41,688 bases of DNA from an uncultured Oscillospiraceae bacterium (GCA_910588045.1 CAJUPS010000020.1:1-41688), one strand, 5' to 3'; positions 15,643 to 24,363 are shown, counted from the first letter of the stretch. Numbers and translations: made by a program. The notes: a model not told the origin generated them from the letters alone.

Positions 15643-16605
15643 TCACGGAGTGTCAGCACCCTTGCGATGCTTCTTATCATGACAAACATTGCACAGCGTC
15701 TCAAGGTTCTCCTCCGTATTCTCGCCGCCATCCTTATGGTGCTTTTTATGATGAAGCTCAAGCATATGGCGCGGGTCCTCGCGGGAAAGCATTGCTCGAT
15801 TCCAGCCGCATTCCACACAGGAGAAATGGTCTCTTGTCAATACTGCAACTCTAATATCATCCGGAATTTTCCGGTCATGCTCATATGCCTGACGGTCCTC
15901 TTCTAAAACATAGACCCCCACCGGCAGGTCGCCACGTCCGGCATTTTTCGTGACGATAGGCCATCCCTCTTCGGTCCGCAGTTCTCTTACACGTCTGGCC
16001 CACTCTGTTCTTCCTTTCGCCAAATAGCTGAGTTCTTCTCCGGTAACTTGAACCCCGACGTTGTTTCTGAAATATTTAATGATTTTATCCTTTACCGCTA
16101 TTTTTTCCTTTCTGATGTCGTTCAGAAGGTTCCAGCGGAGCGCAGCGTCTCTATCTTGAACTGTGCTCATAAGTACATATTGATCCGGCTTTATTTTAGC
16201 CGGGTCAATACCGATCTTTTCAAATGATTCGGCATCATCCGGATTCTGCGCCATCTGCTTGAACGTAACCCCCGAATATATCCACCATCCAAATTGCACT
16301 CGTAATTCTCTAACACGGCGGGCCCATTCGCTTATACCGGAAACGATCATCAGCTCACTCCCATCAATCACTGCATATGGATATTGTTTGAGGTATTCAA
16401 TTATTCGATCCCGTGCAGAAGGCGCTTCGCTTCTCGGGATCAAAGAACTGCCTAAATCCCGCAATGTGTTAAAGGCCGGAATCAAAGCAATGACCTTCGA
16501 GCGCAAATCGTCTTTCTCTAATTCATCTGCAAAGTCGGTCAGTAATTGAACCAACGCTTTTCTCAATTCTTCCGGATTATCTTTCGGTTTAGAGTGTCTT
16601 GGCAT
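15643..16605 (-). CDS. HNH endonuclease with duplicated N-terminal module
   Basis: A 320-residue protein. The C-terminal HNH nuclease has zinc CxxC pairs at C263/C266 and C305/C308, catalytic LELHHKKHH at 283-290 and a final N in NTEENL. Ahead of it lie two copies of a module of about 75 residues (about 65-145 and 172-240), each with an IIxYLKQ or IIKYFRN helix, an EWARRVRELR segment (93-102, 201-210), a GW and a closing Y/V-VL strand. They look like tandem DNA-binding domains. It overlaps the toroid gene by 17 bp and lies downstream of a C5-methyltransferase, so it is probably the restriction nuclease of a type II-like system. The recognition site is unknown. Confidence 0.8.
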   Translation of the reverse strand: MPRHSKPKDNPEELRKALVQLLTDFADELEKDDLRSKVIALIPAFNTLRDLGSSLIPRSEAPSARDRIIEYLKQYPYAVIDGSELMIVSGISEWARRVRELRVQFGWWIYSGVTFKQMAQNPDDAESFEKIGIDPAKIKPDQYVLMSTVQDRDAALRWNLLNDIRKEKIAVKDKIIKYFRNNVGVQVTGEELSYLAKGRTEWARRVRELRTEEGWPIVTKNAGRGDLPVGVYVLEEDRQAYEHDRKIPDDIRVAVLTRDHFSCVECGWNRAMLSREDPRHMLELHHKKHHKDGGENTEENLETLCNVCHDKKHRKGADTP

Positions 16606-17491
16606 GTGCTTCTCCTTTTCTATTTGTCCGAAATATAGCCTGCTTTATGTTTCCATTAGAAACATTTATATTTTCTTGTATTTCATTGAAATGTTTTGTA
16701 GCCAACTCACATGGATAACCTTTGCGGCAGAAGGTTAATTTTGAGAGTTTGGGAACATTTCTTTCAACAGGTATTTTGCCGTTGACTGTCTTTTGTTCCA
16801 ATATATTGAATGCTTCAAGAAAGCGTTTGTCTTTTTTGGCTTTTTCATAGAAGGATAAAATGTATACATAGTAAAACAAATTATATCCCCTAAACGGATA
16901 TTCAATCTGCATAAACAATGTACCTATTCCGTAGTGACAAGGACTGATTGGTTTACGAATCGTCCAATGCTCTAAAAGAAAATCGACAGCTTTATCTAAT
17001 CGCGTATCTTTATTTAGGAATGGGGAAAAACGCATTAAATCCAACACTACCAGCGTAGTATATGGCGTTGAATATACAGTTTCTTCCCCTCTGCCAAAAC
17101 TATATTTATTGCGTTTCCAACCACCGTCTTTTTGCTGCGTATCAAGGAAATAGGAAAATGACTTTTGGATTCGTTTATCATTAGCACACCCCATATGACA
17201 TAAAGCACATACAGCTAAAGCGGTATGACAGGGGTAAATTCCACCTGTGGGAGAAGTTTTAATTCTTCCGTCCTCTTTCCAATTACTAAAGATCAAATTT
17301 TGAGCTGCTTGCAAAATGGGCTCTTGCGGCGACACCCCTAATTCTAATAGATAAAGGACACTCTCCAATGTTGTAAACGGAGCGCCTTTCAAAAGTTTTT
17401 TATCCACAGTTGCCCATAAATCGTAACCATTGTCATATCTGTGAGAAATTATTTCTTGAATATCAGAGAGATATGGCGTATCAACATTCAC
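16589..17491 (-). CDS. Alpha/alpha-toroid (prenyltransferase/terpene-cyclase-like) protein in R-M island
   Basis: A 300-residue soluble protein with about four helical-hairpin repeats of the toroid fold. A QQKDGGW motif (about residues 119-125 from the preferred start) follows CHTALAVCALCHMG; related repeats are TPYTTLVVLDLMRF and YNLFYYVYILSFYEKA. There is no DxDD motif of class II cyclases, so enzyme activity is doubtful. It lies between methyltransferase and nuclease on the same strand and overlaps the nuclease start, so it is probably part of the system, in a role not recognised here. Of two GTGs, 17497 touches the GGAGGA ribosome site; 17491 is 7 nt away and preferred. AT-rich like its partners. 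Confidence 0.6.
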   Translation of the reverse strand: MNVDTPYLSDIQEIISHRYDNGYDLWATVDKKLLKGAPFTTLESVLYLLELGVSPQEPILQAAQNLIFSNWKEDGRIKTSPTGGIYPCHTALAVCALCHMGCANDKRIQKSFSYFLDTQQKDGGWKRNKYSFGRGEETVYSTPYTTLVVLDLMRFSPFLNKDTRLDKAVDFLLEHWTIRKPISPCHYGIGTLFMQIEYPFRGYNLFYYVYILSFYEKAKKDKRFLEAFNILEQKTVNGKIPVERNVPKLSKLTFCRKGYPCELATKHFNEIQENINVSNGNIKQAIFRTNRKGEAHAKTL

Positions 17492-17563
17492 TTTCACTCC
17501 TCCTATCTGTTATTTTGGCACTGATTATAGACTATAAATATGCCAACAGAAAATATCTTCATT

Positions 17564-18670
17564 TCATTTTTTTAGAAGTATTTTAACACAGTCCGCCACA
17601 TGGGACGCCAGCAGAGGAGGAACCGCATTCCCAATTTGTTTGGCTATCTCAATTTTGCTGCCCGAAAAGCGAAAAGAATCAGGAAATGACTGAATACGCG
17701 CCGCTTCACGATGCGTAATAGGCCGGTGCTTTTCCGGATGCAGATAACGTCCTTTTTCCGGCTTGAAAAACTCTGTGCGAATAGTTACAGACGGCTTATC
17801 CCACCAGAGGCGGCCAAACAAATCTGTTCCGCCGGATTTTTTGTTTTTCCAGCATTCGGGCGTGAGCTCCGGCACAGCTCGCTGCAAGTCAAAACGATTC
17901 ATCCCCTCTTCCGGGATCGCCATATAACGTTTCAGACTAATTGGGGTAGGAGTACGTCCGAAATGCAAATCAAGCGGTGGTAAAACGCCTTGTCGAACTT
18001 CGGTGCCCACAGGGTCGGGCAAATCACCGATGGCCTCTCTGACCGTTTTCCACGGTTTGGCATTTTCGCAGTAACCGTTTTGAATTGTGAGCTTGTCCAC
18101 AGAAATAGCAGCCGCATTGTAATGGGTTTTTAGCGGGGGAAAAACTTCCCGAGGGTCGGCAAAACGGCATCCAATGATAAATGCTCTGTGTCTTATTTGG
18201 GGAACGCCATAATCGGCGGCACACAGCTTTGCTTTTGCCAAAGGATAAAAACCTAATGCGGAAGCTCTCTCTTCGATTTCACTTAATTCATCGGAATTAA
18301 GTAGTTGCGGTACATTCTCCATTACAAAAATATCCGCGCCGGATCGTTCGACAACATCCATAAACGGGCGCCATAATGTGCGCCTTTTATCTCCGTTTCG
18401 CTTCTTATTCAGCAAGCTAAACCCCTGACAGGGCGGTCCTCCGATCACAATATCTGCACAAGGTATTTTCGTAGATGGGTTTTTCAACACCTCGACAATG
18501 TCGCCTACAATACAGTGATTTCCAAAATTTTCGTTGTATGTCCCTGCCGCATATGGGTTGGAATCATTAGCCCAGACGGTTTCAAAATCCTGGCCGAACG
18601 ATGTACGAAAGCCAAGAGATAATCCCCCTGCGCCGCAAAACAGATCAATGAGTTTGTATTTACCGCCCAC
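17564..18670 (-). CDS. DNA (cytosine-5) methyltransferase
   Basis: A 368-residue C5-methyltransferase that protects host DNA. Motif I is DLFCGAGGLSLGF (residues 9-21), motif IV GGPPCQGFS with catalytic Cys81, motif VI ENV (118-120), motif VIII QIRHR (158-162), motif X GNAVPP (347-352). The target-recognition region lies roughly between residues 215 and 310. It starts at GTG with GGGGGA upstream, no ATG being in frame. It is the first gene of a three-gene unit with the toroid and HNH proteins. Its AT-rich composition stands out from the GC-rich flanks, a sign of horizontal transfer. The sequence specificity cannot be read. Confidence 0.93.
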   Translation of the reverse strand: MGGKYKLIDLFCGAGGLSLGFRTSFGQDFETVWANDSNPYAAGTYNENFGNHCIVGDIVEVLKNPSTKIPCADIVIGGPPCQGFSLLNKKRNGDKRRTLWRPFMDVVERSGADIFVMENVPQLLNSDELSEIEERASALGFYPLAKAKLCAADYGVPQIRHRAFIIGCRFADPREVFPPLKTHYNAAAISVDKLTIQNGYCENAKPWKTVREAIGDLPDPVGTEVRQGVLPPLDLHFGRTPTPISLKRYMAIPEEGMNRFDLQRAVPELTPECWKNKKSGGTDLFGRLWWDKPSVTIRTEFFKPEKGRYLHPEKHRPITHREAARIQSFPDSFRFSGSKIEIAKQIGNAVPPLLASHVADCVKILLKK

Positions 18671-18702
18671 ATCTTTCCCCCACTTAAATCATCCATGCAC
18701 TG

Positions 18703-18869
18703 TTAGAACCTGTATTCATAACCGGGGGATGCTGGATGGGCGAGGATTTTTCTCGCCGGACAAGGAAATTTTTTGAAGCAATCCTGACGGATTGCGAGGA
18801 AAATTGACGCCGTACGGCGGGGAAAAGACCGCCCAGACAGCGTGCAGCGGTTGTGAATACAGGTTCTTA
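18703..18869. mobile_element. MITE-like inverted-repeat element
   Basis: A 167-bp stretch bounded by 21-bp inverted ends (18703-18723 and 18849-18869, 19 of 21 matching; core AGAACCTGTATTCA). It contains smaller inner inverted repeats (CGAGGATTTTTCTCG, TCCTGACGGATTGCGAGGA) but no reading frame. The size and architecture fit a non-autonomous miniature element. No clear target-site duplication was seen. It separates the methyltransferase gene from tRNA-Ala. Confidence 0.6.
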
Positions 18870-18996
18870 GCAAGAGTATACCACAAGCGGCGAAAAATGT
18901 CACGTGATTTTCAAAAAGCCGATGGAAAGCCGTATTGTCTTTACAGAGTATGATTTCGCCAAAAGCAAACGTTGACAATAAACAGGCAAACCAAAA

Positions 18997-19035
18997 GCAA
19001 AAGCATTGAAAACGTAATGCTTTCAATGCTTTTGC
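18997..19035 (-). terminator. Terminator of tRNA-Ala
   Basis: A 15-bp perfect stem GCAAAAGCATTGAAA with its complement and a 9-nt loop. On the minus strand it starts 13 nt past the tRNA 3' end and runs into TTTTGG. Confidence 0.75.
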
Positions 19036-19048
19036 ACTCTTTTGAGTT

Positions 19049-19124
<76 letters not shown>

Positions 19125-19174
19125 ACATATTCAATTCTCGTTTGCTTTGCCGTATTCCCTAACGGACGAGAGTT

Positions 19175-19203
19175 ATCTTACCATACCTCACTCCGTTTGT
19201 CAA
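19175..19203 (-). promoter_or_regulatory. Promoter of tRNA-Ala
   Basis: TTGACA (19203-19198) and TAAGAT (19180-19175) on the minus strand, 17-bp spacer, about 50 bp before the tRNA. Confidence 0.8.
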
Positions 19204-19260
19204 CCCTTTTTTTGCTGATTTCCTGAAAAAATACAGATTTTTGCCCTGCGGGGACGAAAA

Positions 19261-19289
19261 GAGGACGCCGCCCCGGGGGCGGCGTCCTC
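19261..19289 (-). terminator. Terminator of the CODH/ACS operon
   Basis: The GC-rich palindrome GAGGACGCCGCCCC with its complement lies 15 nt past the acsB stop codon and is followed on the minus strand by TTTTCGTCC. Confidence 0.75.
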
Positions 19290-19304
19290 TTGGGAAGCGG
19301 TTTC

Positions 19305-21449
19305 TTACATCAGAGGATCCATCCCCAGCACGGGGTGGCCCTTCTCGGTCAGGTAGTTGAGCAGCGCCTCGGCGTCCTCGGTGATGGTCTCGTCGCCGAT
19401 CATGTCGCAGAAATTCTCCACGCCGTAGAGCTCCTTGGCGGACTGGTTGACCTTCTCGGCCACCTGGTCCTTCAGCGCCTTGGGCATCCACACGATGCGG
19501 CCCAGGCCGCCCTCCGCCTTCATGAACTTCTTGGAGGCGATGAAGTGCTTGCCGTGGCCCATGAAGCCCGGGGTCTGTACGCCGCCGCCGGTCATGGAGG
19601 CCATCTCGGAGAAGGTCATGCCCAGGGGGGTCATGCCCGCGTGCTCACGGTTGACGATGACCACGCCGTTGGAGAAGGGCTCAATGCCGCAGATGCACTC
19701 GAAGCAGCCGCAGGAGGTCATGGGGTCCTCCATGATGGAGTACAGCGTCACGCTCTCCAGAGCGCCCTGGCTGTACTTCTTCACGGCGTCGTTGACCTCT
19801 TCCCACCGGCCGATGTTCTCGTCGATGATGTGGTCCTTGGGGACGATCTGGCAGGGGCCGGAGGGATCCAGCTCGTTGGTGGCCTTGGCGTCCAGCCAGC
19901 TCACCGCGCCGCACAGACCCAGACGCTCCGGGGTGACGATGCACACGTGGCTGGGGGAGAAGGACTGGCACATGATGCAGGTGTAGAACTGGTCCACGTT
20001 CTCGTCGGTGAGGCTCCCCAGGCGCTCGTCGCGCTTGTCGTAGGCGGGGATAGCCACCTCGTGGCGGAACTTCTCGCACTCGGCGGGGTCGGTGATGATG
20101 GTGACCTCGCACTTGTCGATGACGGCGTCATAGTCGCTCTTCAGCTTGGCGTAGAGCACCTCGGCGAAGTGCTTGGCGCGGACGCCCGCCTCAAAGGCGG
20201 CCTTGCTGATGCGCACCCGGATCACGTCGCGCTGACCGGTGTGCATCACGCCCTCCATGCAGTTGATGTAGGCGTGGAACTTCCGCTCGAACACGGACTC
20301 GAAGTCGCTGTTCATGTTCTTACCGGCGACGTCGGCGATCATGCAGAAGTCCACCTTGCTGCCCACCTCGAACTGGTCGAAGTCGGGCCCGATGAGGGTG
20401 AAGCGGTGGTCCTCCACCTCGCTGAGCTCCTTGGCGCGGACCAGCTCCAGGCCGGTCTTCCGGGAGCCGTCAAACTCCACCTGCATGTCGCCCCGGCGGA
20501 CGATCTCGCCCTCGAAGGCGGAGGAGAAGGCCACGGGGATGTCGATCTTGGTGATCTTGATCTTGATGTCCCGGGCCTCCAGGGAGGTGGCGTTGAACTT
20601 GGAGATGTCGGGCTGGATGATGAGGCTCTTGGGCACCCGGAACATGTTGTTCTCCTCGGTGTCGTTGGTGACAACGGGGAAGCCCAGCTGGATGGCGCCC
20701 GCGCCGCAGGCCACGGTCATGTCGTCCACGGGGGCGTAGGCGTTGACAAAGGCGAAGACGCGGTCCATGGTGTACCGCCACATGCCCTCGTAGTCACCGG
20801 CCTGGACGCTGCCGAAGATGAAGGCCGCGCGGAGAGCGACGCTCACCACGTGGGCCACGCTGCTCAGATCATAGCCCAGGGCTACGTTGCGGACGTTGAA
20901 GCCCAGCTTCACGCCCTTCTCCACGCACTGGTCGATGATACCGCCCACCAGGGTGACGAAAATGCCCTGGGACTGGTACTCCTTGACCAGCTCCACGCCC
21001 TCCTCGGCGGTGGGCGCCGCGCCGATGATGACGGCCACGCCGGGGATGTCCCGAGTCACCAGGGGCACGCCCAGCTCACGGACCTGGGCGTCGGTGAAGT
21101 GGCCCATGACGGGATCGGCATAGGGGGTGCCGCCAGCCATGGCGTATTTCATCAGCTCGATGATCTCGGCGGACAGGGCGGTGGCCACGCCGGAGGTGAA
21201 GATGTCCTTCGTGCGGCTGTTGCGGGTCATGAAGGCCTTGACCTCGTTCTCCAGGGCGGCCTTGGCCTCGCCCACGGTGGCAACCTTCTTGCCGGTCATG
21301 GCGTAGAAGCAGGGCAGGGAGTAGGCGGTGTCGCCGAAGGTGGCGGGGGCGTTGGGGCCCAGCTTCGCCATGGCCTCGTCCACGGCCGCGACGGCCTTGG
21401 CGTACATCTCGTCGTTGCCGGAGAAAACGCGCTCAAATAATGTTTTCAC
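19305..21449 (-). CDS. acsB: Acetyl-CoA synthase (CODH/ACS) catalytic subunit
   Basis: A 714-residue enzyme that joins CO, a corrinoid-bound methyl group and CoA into acetyl-CoA (Wood-Ljungdahl pathway). The A-cluster ligands are visible: CIMC, then C eight residues later (HVCIVTP), then LGLCG (about residues 489-512), and the Ni-binding Cys-Gly-Cys in MTSCGCFECICG (about 579). The length is close to the bacterial enzyme. It starts at GTG with GAGGAG 12 nt upstream; the N-terminus KTLFERVFSGNDEMY matches the family. It is the last gene of cooS-cooC-acsB. The corrinoid protein and methyltransferase genes (acsC, acsD, acsE) are not in this window. Confidence 0.95.
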   Translation of the reverse strand: MKTLFERVFSGNDEMYAKAVAAVDEAMAKLGPNAPATFGDTAYSLPCFYAMTGKKVATVGEAKAALENEVKAFMTRNSRTKDIFTSGVATALSAEIIELMKYAMAGGTPYADPVMGHFTDAQVRELGVPLVTRDIPGVAVIIGAAPTAEEGVELVKEYQSQGIFVTLVGGIIDQCVEKGVKLGFNVRNVALGYDLSSVAHVVSVALRAAFIFGSVQAGDYEGMWRYTMDRVFAFVNAYAPVDDMTVACGAGAIQLGFPVVTNDTEENNMFRVPKSLIIQPDISKFNATSLEARDIKIKITKIDIPVAFSSAFEGEIVRRGDMQVEFDGSRKTGLELVRAKELSEVEDHRFTLIGPDFDQFEVGSKVDFCMIADVAGKNMNSDFESVFERKFHAYINCMEGVMHTGQRDVIRVRISKAAFEAGVRAKHFAEVLYAKLKSDYDAVIDKCEVTIITDPAECEKFRHEVAIPAYDKRDERLGSLTDENVDQFYTCIMCQSFSPSHVCIVTPERLGLCGAVSWLDAKATNELDPSGPCQIVPKDHIIDENIGRWEEVNDAVKKYSQGALESVTLYSIMEDPMTSCGCFECICGIEPFSNGVVIVNREHAGMTPLGMTFSEMASMTGGGVQTPGFMGHGKHFIASKKFMKAEGGLGRIVWMPKALKDQVAEKVNQSAKELYGVENFCDMIGDETITEDAEALLNYLTEKGHPVLGMDPLM

Positions 21450-21492
21450 GTTATATTAACACTCCTCACGATACTAATCTCTTTTGGCGTAC

Positions 21493-21533
21493 ATTCTTTT
21501 TCTTGAAAGAAAAAGAATCAAAAAGAACTTTTG
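21493..21533. repeat. Small palindromic repeat, copy 2
   Basis: An 11-bp stem (21493-21503 with 21508-21518, TGAA loop) followed by CAAAAAGAACTTT, matching the repeat at 2903-2944. The outer pairs differ from copy 1 but still pair. It sits inside the operon, between cooC and acsB, and could affect mRNA processing or partial termination. Confidence 0.65.
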
Positions 21534-21552
21534 CCGCAAAACTCCGTTTTGC

Positions 21553-22320
21553 TTATGTTTCGGAATCCATCCGATCCTTGATGGCACGGATCTCCTCCAC
21601 GGCCAGGGTGCTGTAGTCAAAGGGGGACTGCCCGTTGCGGTCCGCCTCGATGACGTCGGCGTTGTAGTGGATGAATCCCAGCAGGTCCTCAGCGGGGATG
21701 CGCTGGCGCAGGAACTCCTCGTCCCGCGCGTCCCGGACCTTGTTGGCCACCACGCGGACCTTGTGGACGCCGATGTCCGCAGCCAGGGACTTGATGCGCT
21801 CGTAGGTCTGGATGCTCCGCGCGCCGGGCTCGATGACCACGATGAACTGGTCCATCATGCTGGCCGTCCCCCGGCCCAGGTGCTCCAGCCCGGCCTCCAT
21901 GTCCATGACCACCACGTCGTCCTTGCGGAACACCAGCTTCGAGAGAATGGCCTTGAGCATCACGTGTTCCGGACACACGCAGCCGCTGCCCCCGGTATCC
22001 ACCGTCCCCATGACCAGCAGCTTCACGCCGTTGACGTCCCTGGAGAGCTTGTCGGGCAGGTCGGAGACCTCGGGATTGAGCTTGTAGAAGGTGTTGGACT
22101 CGTTGGCGGCGGTGCGCTCCCGGGCCAGCTCCTTCATCTTGGAGACGGGGACGATGGCGTTGACCTCCTCCTCCGTCAGACCCAGGGCCAATCCGAGATT
22201 TGCGTCCGGGTCCACGTCGGCGGCCAGGACGGTGCGCCCCTCGGCGGCGTAGAGACGGCAGAGGGTGGAGGCGAAGGTGGTCTTACCCACCCCGCCCTTG
22301 CCGGTGATGGCTACTTTCAT
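21553..22320 (-). CDS. cooC: CODH nickel-insertion accessory ATPase CooC
   Basis: A 255-residue MinD/SIMIBI-type ATPase that helps load nickel into CODH (and possibly ACS). The deviant Walker A GKGGVGKTT is at residues 7-15, AADVDPDANLGLALG follows, and the CooC-specific CxC metal motif appears in GSGCVCPEH; VVMDMEAGLEHLGRG is the Walker B region. An in-frame start 63 nt upstream would run into the palindromic repeat; the ATG at 22320 has GGAGG at 8 nt and gives MKVAITGKGG, the normal CooC start. It lies between cooS and acsB on the same strand. Confidence 0.95.
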   Translation of the reverse strand: MKVAITGKGGVGKTTFASTLCRLYAAEGRTVLAADVDPDANLGLALGLTEEEVNAIVPVSKMKELARERTAANESNTFYKLNPEVSDLPDKLSRDVNGVKLLVMGTVDTGGSGCVCPEHVMLKAILSKLVFRKDDVVVMDMEAGLEHLGRGTASMMDQFIVVIEPGARSIQTYERIKSLAADIGVHKVRVVANKVRDARDEEFLRQRIPAEDLLGFIHYNADVIEADRNGQSPFDYSTLAVEEIRAIKDRMDSET

Positions 22321-22369
22321 GCGGGAGTCCTCCAAATGTGTTGGAAATCTATCAGGGATGAAACATCCC

Positions 22370-22444
22370 GTAGGGGCGCACATTGTGCGCCCGCTCTACC
22401 GGCGCCCTTCCCGTGGACGGCGGGCGCACGATGTGCGCCCCTAC
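22370..22444. repeat. Intergenic inverted repeat between cooS and cooC
   Basis: The arms at 22370-22393 and 22421-22444 (GTAGGGGCGCACATTGTGCG and on) are inverted copies with one mismatch. Each arm is itself near-palindromic (GCGCACATTGTGCGC). This resembles short BIME-like GC-rich repeats scattered in some genomes. It may shape the cooS-cooC mRNA. Confidence 0.6.
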
Positions 22445-22473
22445 CCGGGGAACGGCGGTATGTAGAACAGAAA

Positions 22474-24363
22474 TCAGATGCCCAGCGCCACGCGCTTGGC
22501 CTCGATGGCCTCGATCATCCGGTCGCCCAGCTTCTCGATGTCCAGCTCGACCGTGTACTTGGCCTCGACCCAATCCTTGATGCCGTGCTCGCCCTGGAGG
22601 AGGTTGGTGACTTCCTCGGAGCCCTTGGTGTAGGGATCCACGCCCAGATAGGTGTCGATACCGGTGGCGACGACGTAGTTGCCGATGGACACGGCCTTCT
22701 CGCTCATCCACTCGGGGGCGCAGCCCACCAGGGGGATCTGGGAGATGTTCCAGCCGGAGTCCTTGGCGATGTCGCTGGCCAGGACCATCATGCGGGAGAT
22801 GTCCACGCAGGAGCCCATGTGGAGCACCGGGGGAATGCCCACCAGCTCGCACACGCGCTTGAGCCCGTCGCCGCAGAGCTCCTTGGCCTCCTTGCTCATC
22901 AGGCCGGACTTGGCGGCCGCCTGGGCGGCGCATCCGGAGACGACGAGGATGATGTCGTTCTTGAGCATCTTCTTCATCAGCTCAATGTGGGCGGTGTCGG
23001 GACGGACCTTGGGGTTGTTGCAGCCCACGAAGGCCACGGCGCCCCGCAGTACGCCGGACTGGACGCACTCCACCAGGGGCTTCATGGTGCCGGTAACGTC
23101 CACCTGGGTGTTGGTCACGCCGTCCAGGCACTTCTTGATGGCCTCCACGGAGTAGCCCACGGTGGCCTCGGTCTTCAGATCGGGGATGTGGATCAGATCC
23201 TGGTTGCGGTTCTTGAAGTTCTCCACAGCCATGCGGACGATGGCCTTGGCGTTCTCACCGGCGGTCTCCTCGCTGAAGTGGATGAACTCGCTGTCCGGCA
23301 TCCGGGCGATGTCGGAGGTGGTGACAAACTTGGTGTGGAAGCACTTACTGAGGGGCCCCAGGGCGGGGAAGATGCACTGCACGTCCACCACGATGGCCTC
23401 GCAGGCCCCGGTGAGGACCACGTTCTCCTGCTGGAGGAAGTTACCGGCCATGGGGATGCCGTGGCGCATGGCGACTTCGTTGGCGGTGCAGCACACGCCG
23501 CAGATGTTGATGCCCTTGGCGCCCTGCTCCTTGGCGAGAGCGATCATCTCGGGATCCTGGGCGTAGAACACGATCATCTCGGACAGGGAGGGGTCGTGGC
23601 CGTGGACCACGATGTTGACCATGTCCTTCTCCATGACGCCCAGGTTGGCGGTGGTATCCACCGGCTTGGGGGTGCCGAAGAGGACGTCGGAAAACTCGGT
23701 GCCGCACATGGACCCGCCCCAGCCGTCGCACAGACCGGCCCGCAGGGACTGGCGGATGAGGGCCTCCGGCAGGGAGGAGCAGCCCATGTGGGTCATGTGC
23801 AGGGACTGGGAGACCTCGCGGTCGATGGCCCGGGGCTCGATGCCCGCGTCGTGCCACAGCTTCTGGGTGTGCTCGGGGGCGCGGCTGAGGAAGCGCTGGA
23901 GGCCGAAGGGCTTGCCGTACTCCATCAGGGCGGTCTCGGCCACCTCGTGGGCCAGGTCATAGATGTCCTTGCCCTCGGTCTCGATGCCCCACTCACCGGC
24001 GATCCTCTTGAGCTTCTCGGGGTCCTTGACGGTGTAGTTGCCGCCCTCCTTGGTCTGATAGAGGGTGTGGCAGATGCTGCGTCCGTGGTCGGAGTGGGTG
24101 GCCGCGCCACCGGCGGTAAAGCGCAGATAGTTGCGGGCTACGATGCCATGGACGTCGCAGCCGCAGATGCCCCGGGGGGCCTTGGGGGTGATGCGGCAGG
24201 GTCCCATGGAGCAGATGCGGCAGCAGACGCCCTCCTCGCCGAATTTGCAGTGAGGGGTCTGGTTCTTGACGCGCTGCTGCCAGGAATCCGCCCCCACCTG
24301 ACGGCCGGTTTCCAGCAGCCGTTCGGTGGCAGCTTCCATTTGCTCGACAGTGATCAGTTTCAT
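22474..24363 (-). CDS. cooS: Anaerobic carbon-monoxide dehydrogenase, catalytic subunit
   Basis: A 629-residue Ni-Fe enzyme that interconverts CO2 and CO and feeds CO to ACS. D- and B-cluster cysteines lie in HCKFGEEGVCCRICSMGPC plus GICGCD. C-cluster ligands are HGHDPS (His), GVCC, DVQC, AFVGCNN, SGCAAQ and HMGSCVD. From ATG 24363 the first cluster Cys is residue 38, as in Carboxydothermus CooS-II, and the total length matches. In-frame starts further up (24498 TTG, 24471 and 24462 ATG) lie over the promoter and likely operators and lack ribosome sites. AAAGGAG sits about 39 nt before the ATG with a small hairpin (GAAGCGCA...TGCGCTTTC) between. Confidence 0.93.
   Translation of the reverse strand: MKLITVEQMEAATERLLETGRQVGADSWQQRVKNQTPHCKFGEEGVCCRICSMGPCRITPKAPRGICGCDVHGIVARNYLRFTAGGAATHSDHGRSICHTLYQTKEGGNYTVKDPEKLKRIAGEWGIETEGKDIYDLAHEVAETALMEYGKPFGLQRFLSRAPEHTQKLWHDAGIEPRAIDREVSQSLHMTHMGCSSLPEALIRQSLRAGLCDGWGGSMCGTEFSDVLFGTPKPVDTTANLGVMEKDMVNIVVHGHDPSLSEMIVFYAQDPEMIALAKEQGAKGINICGVCCTANEVAMRHGIPMAGNFLQQENVVLTGACEAIVVDVQCIFPALGPLSKCFHTKFVTTSDIARMPDSEFIHFSEETAGENAKAIVRMAVENFKNRNQDLIHIPDLKTEATVGYSVEAIKKCLDGVTNTQVDVTGTMKPLVECVQSGVLRGAVAFVGCNNPKVRPDTAHIELMKKMLKNDIILVVSGCAAQAAAKSGLMSKEAKELCGDGLKRVCELVGIPPVLHMGSCVDISRMMVLASDIAKDSGWNISQIPLVGCAPEWMSEKAVSIGNYVVATGIDTYLGVDPYTKGSEEVTNLLQGEHGIKDWVEAKYTVELDIEKLGDRMIEAIEAKRVALGI

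Noticed and set aside
16589..17491. Genuine squalene or terpene cyclase
   Set aside because: Only one clear QxxDGGW, no DxDD acid motif and half the usual length; kept as a toroid-fold protein of unknown role.
19290..21440. A 716-residue plus-strand frame opposite acsB
   Set aside because: Low-complexity H/L/V/G/D protein mirroring acsB; acsB has all A-cluster ligands.
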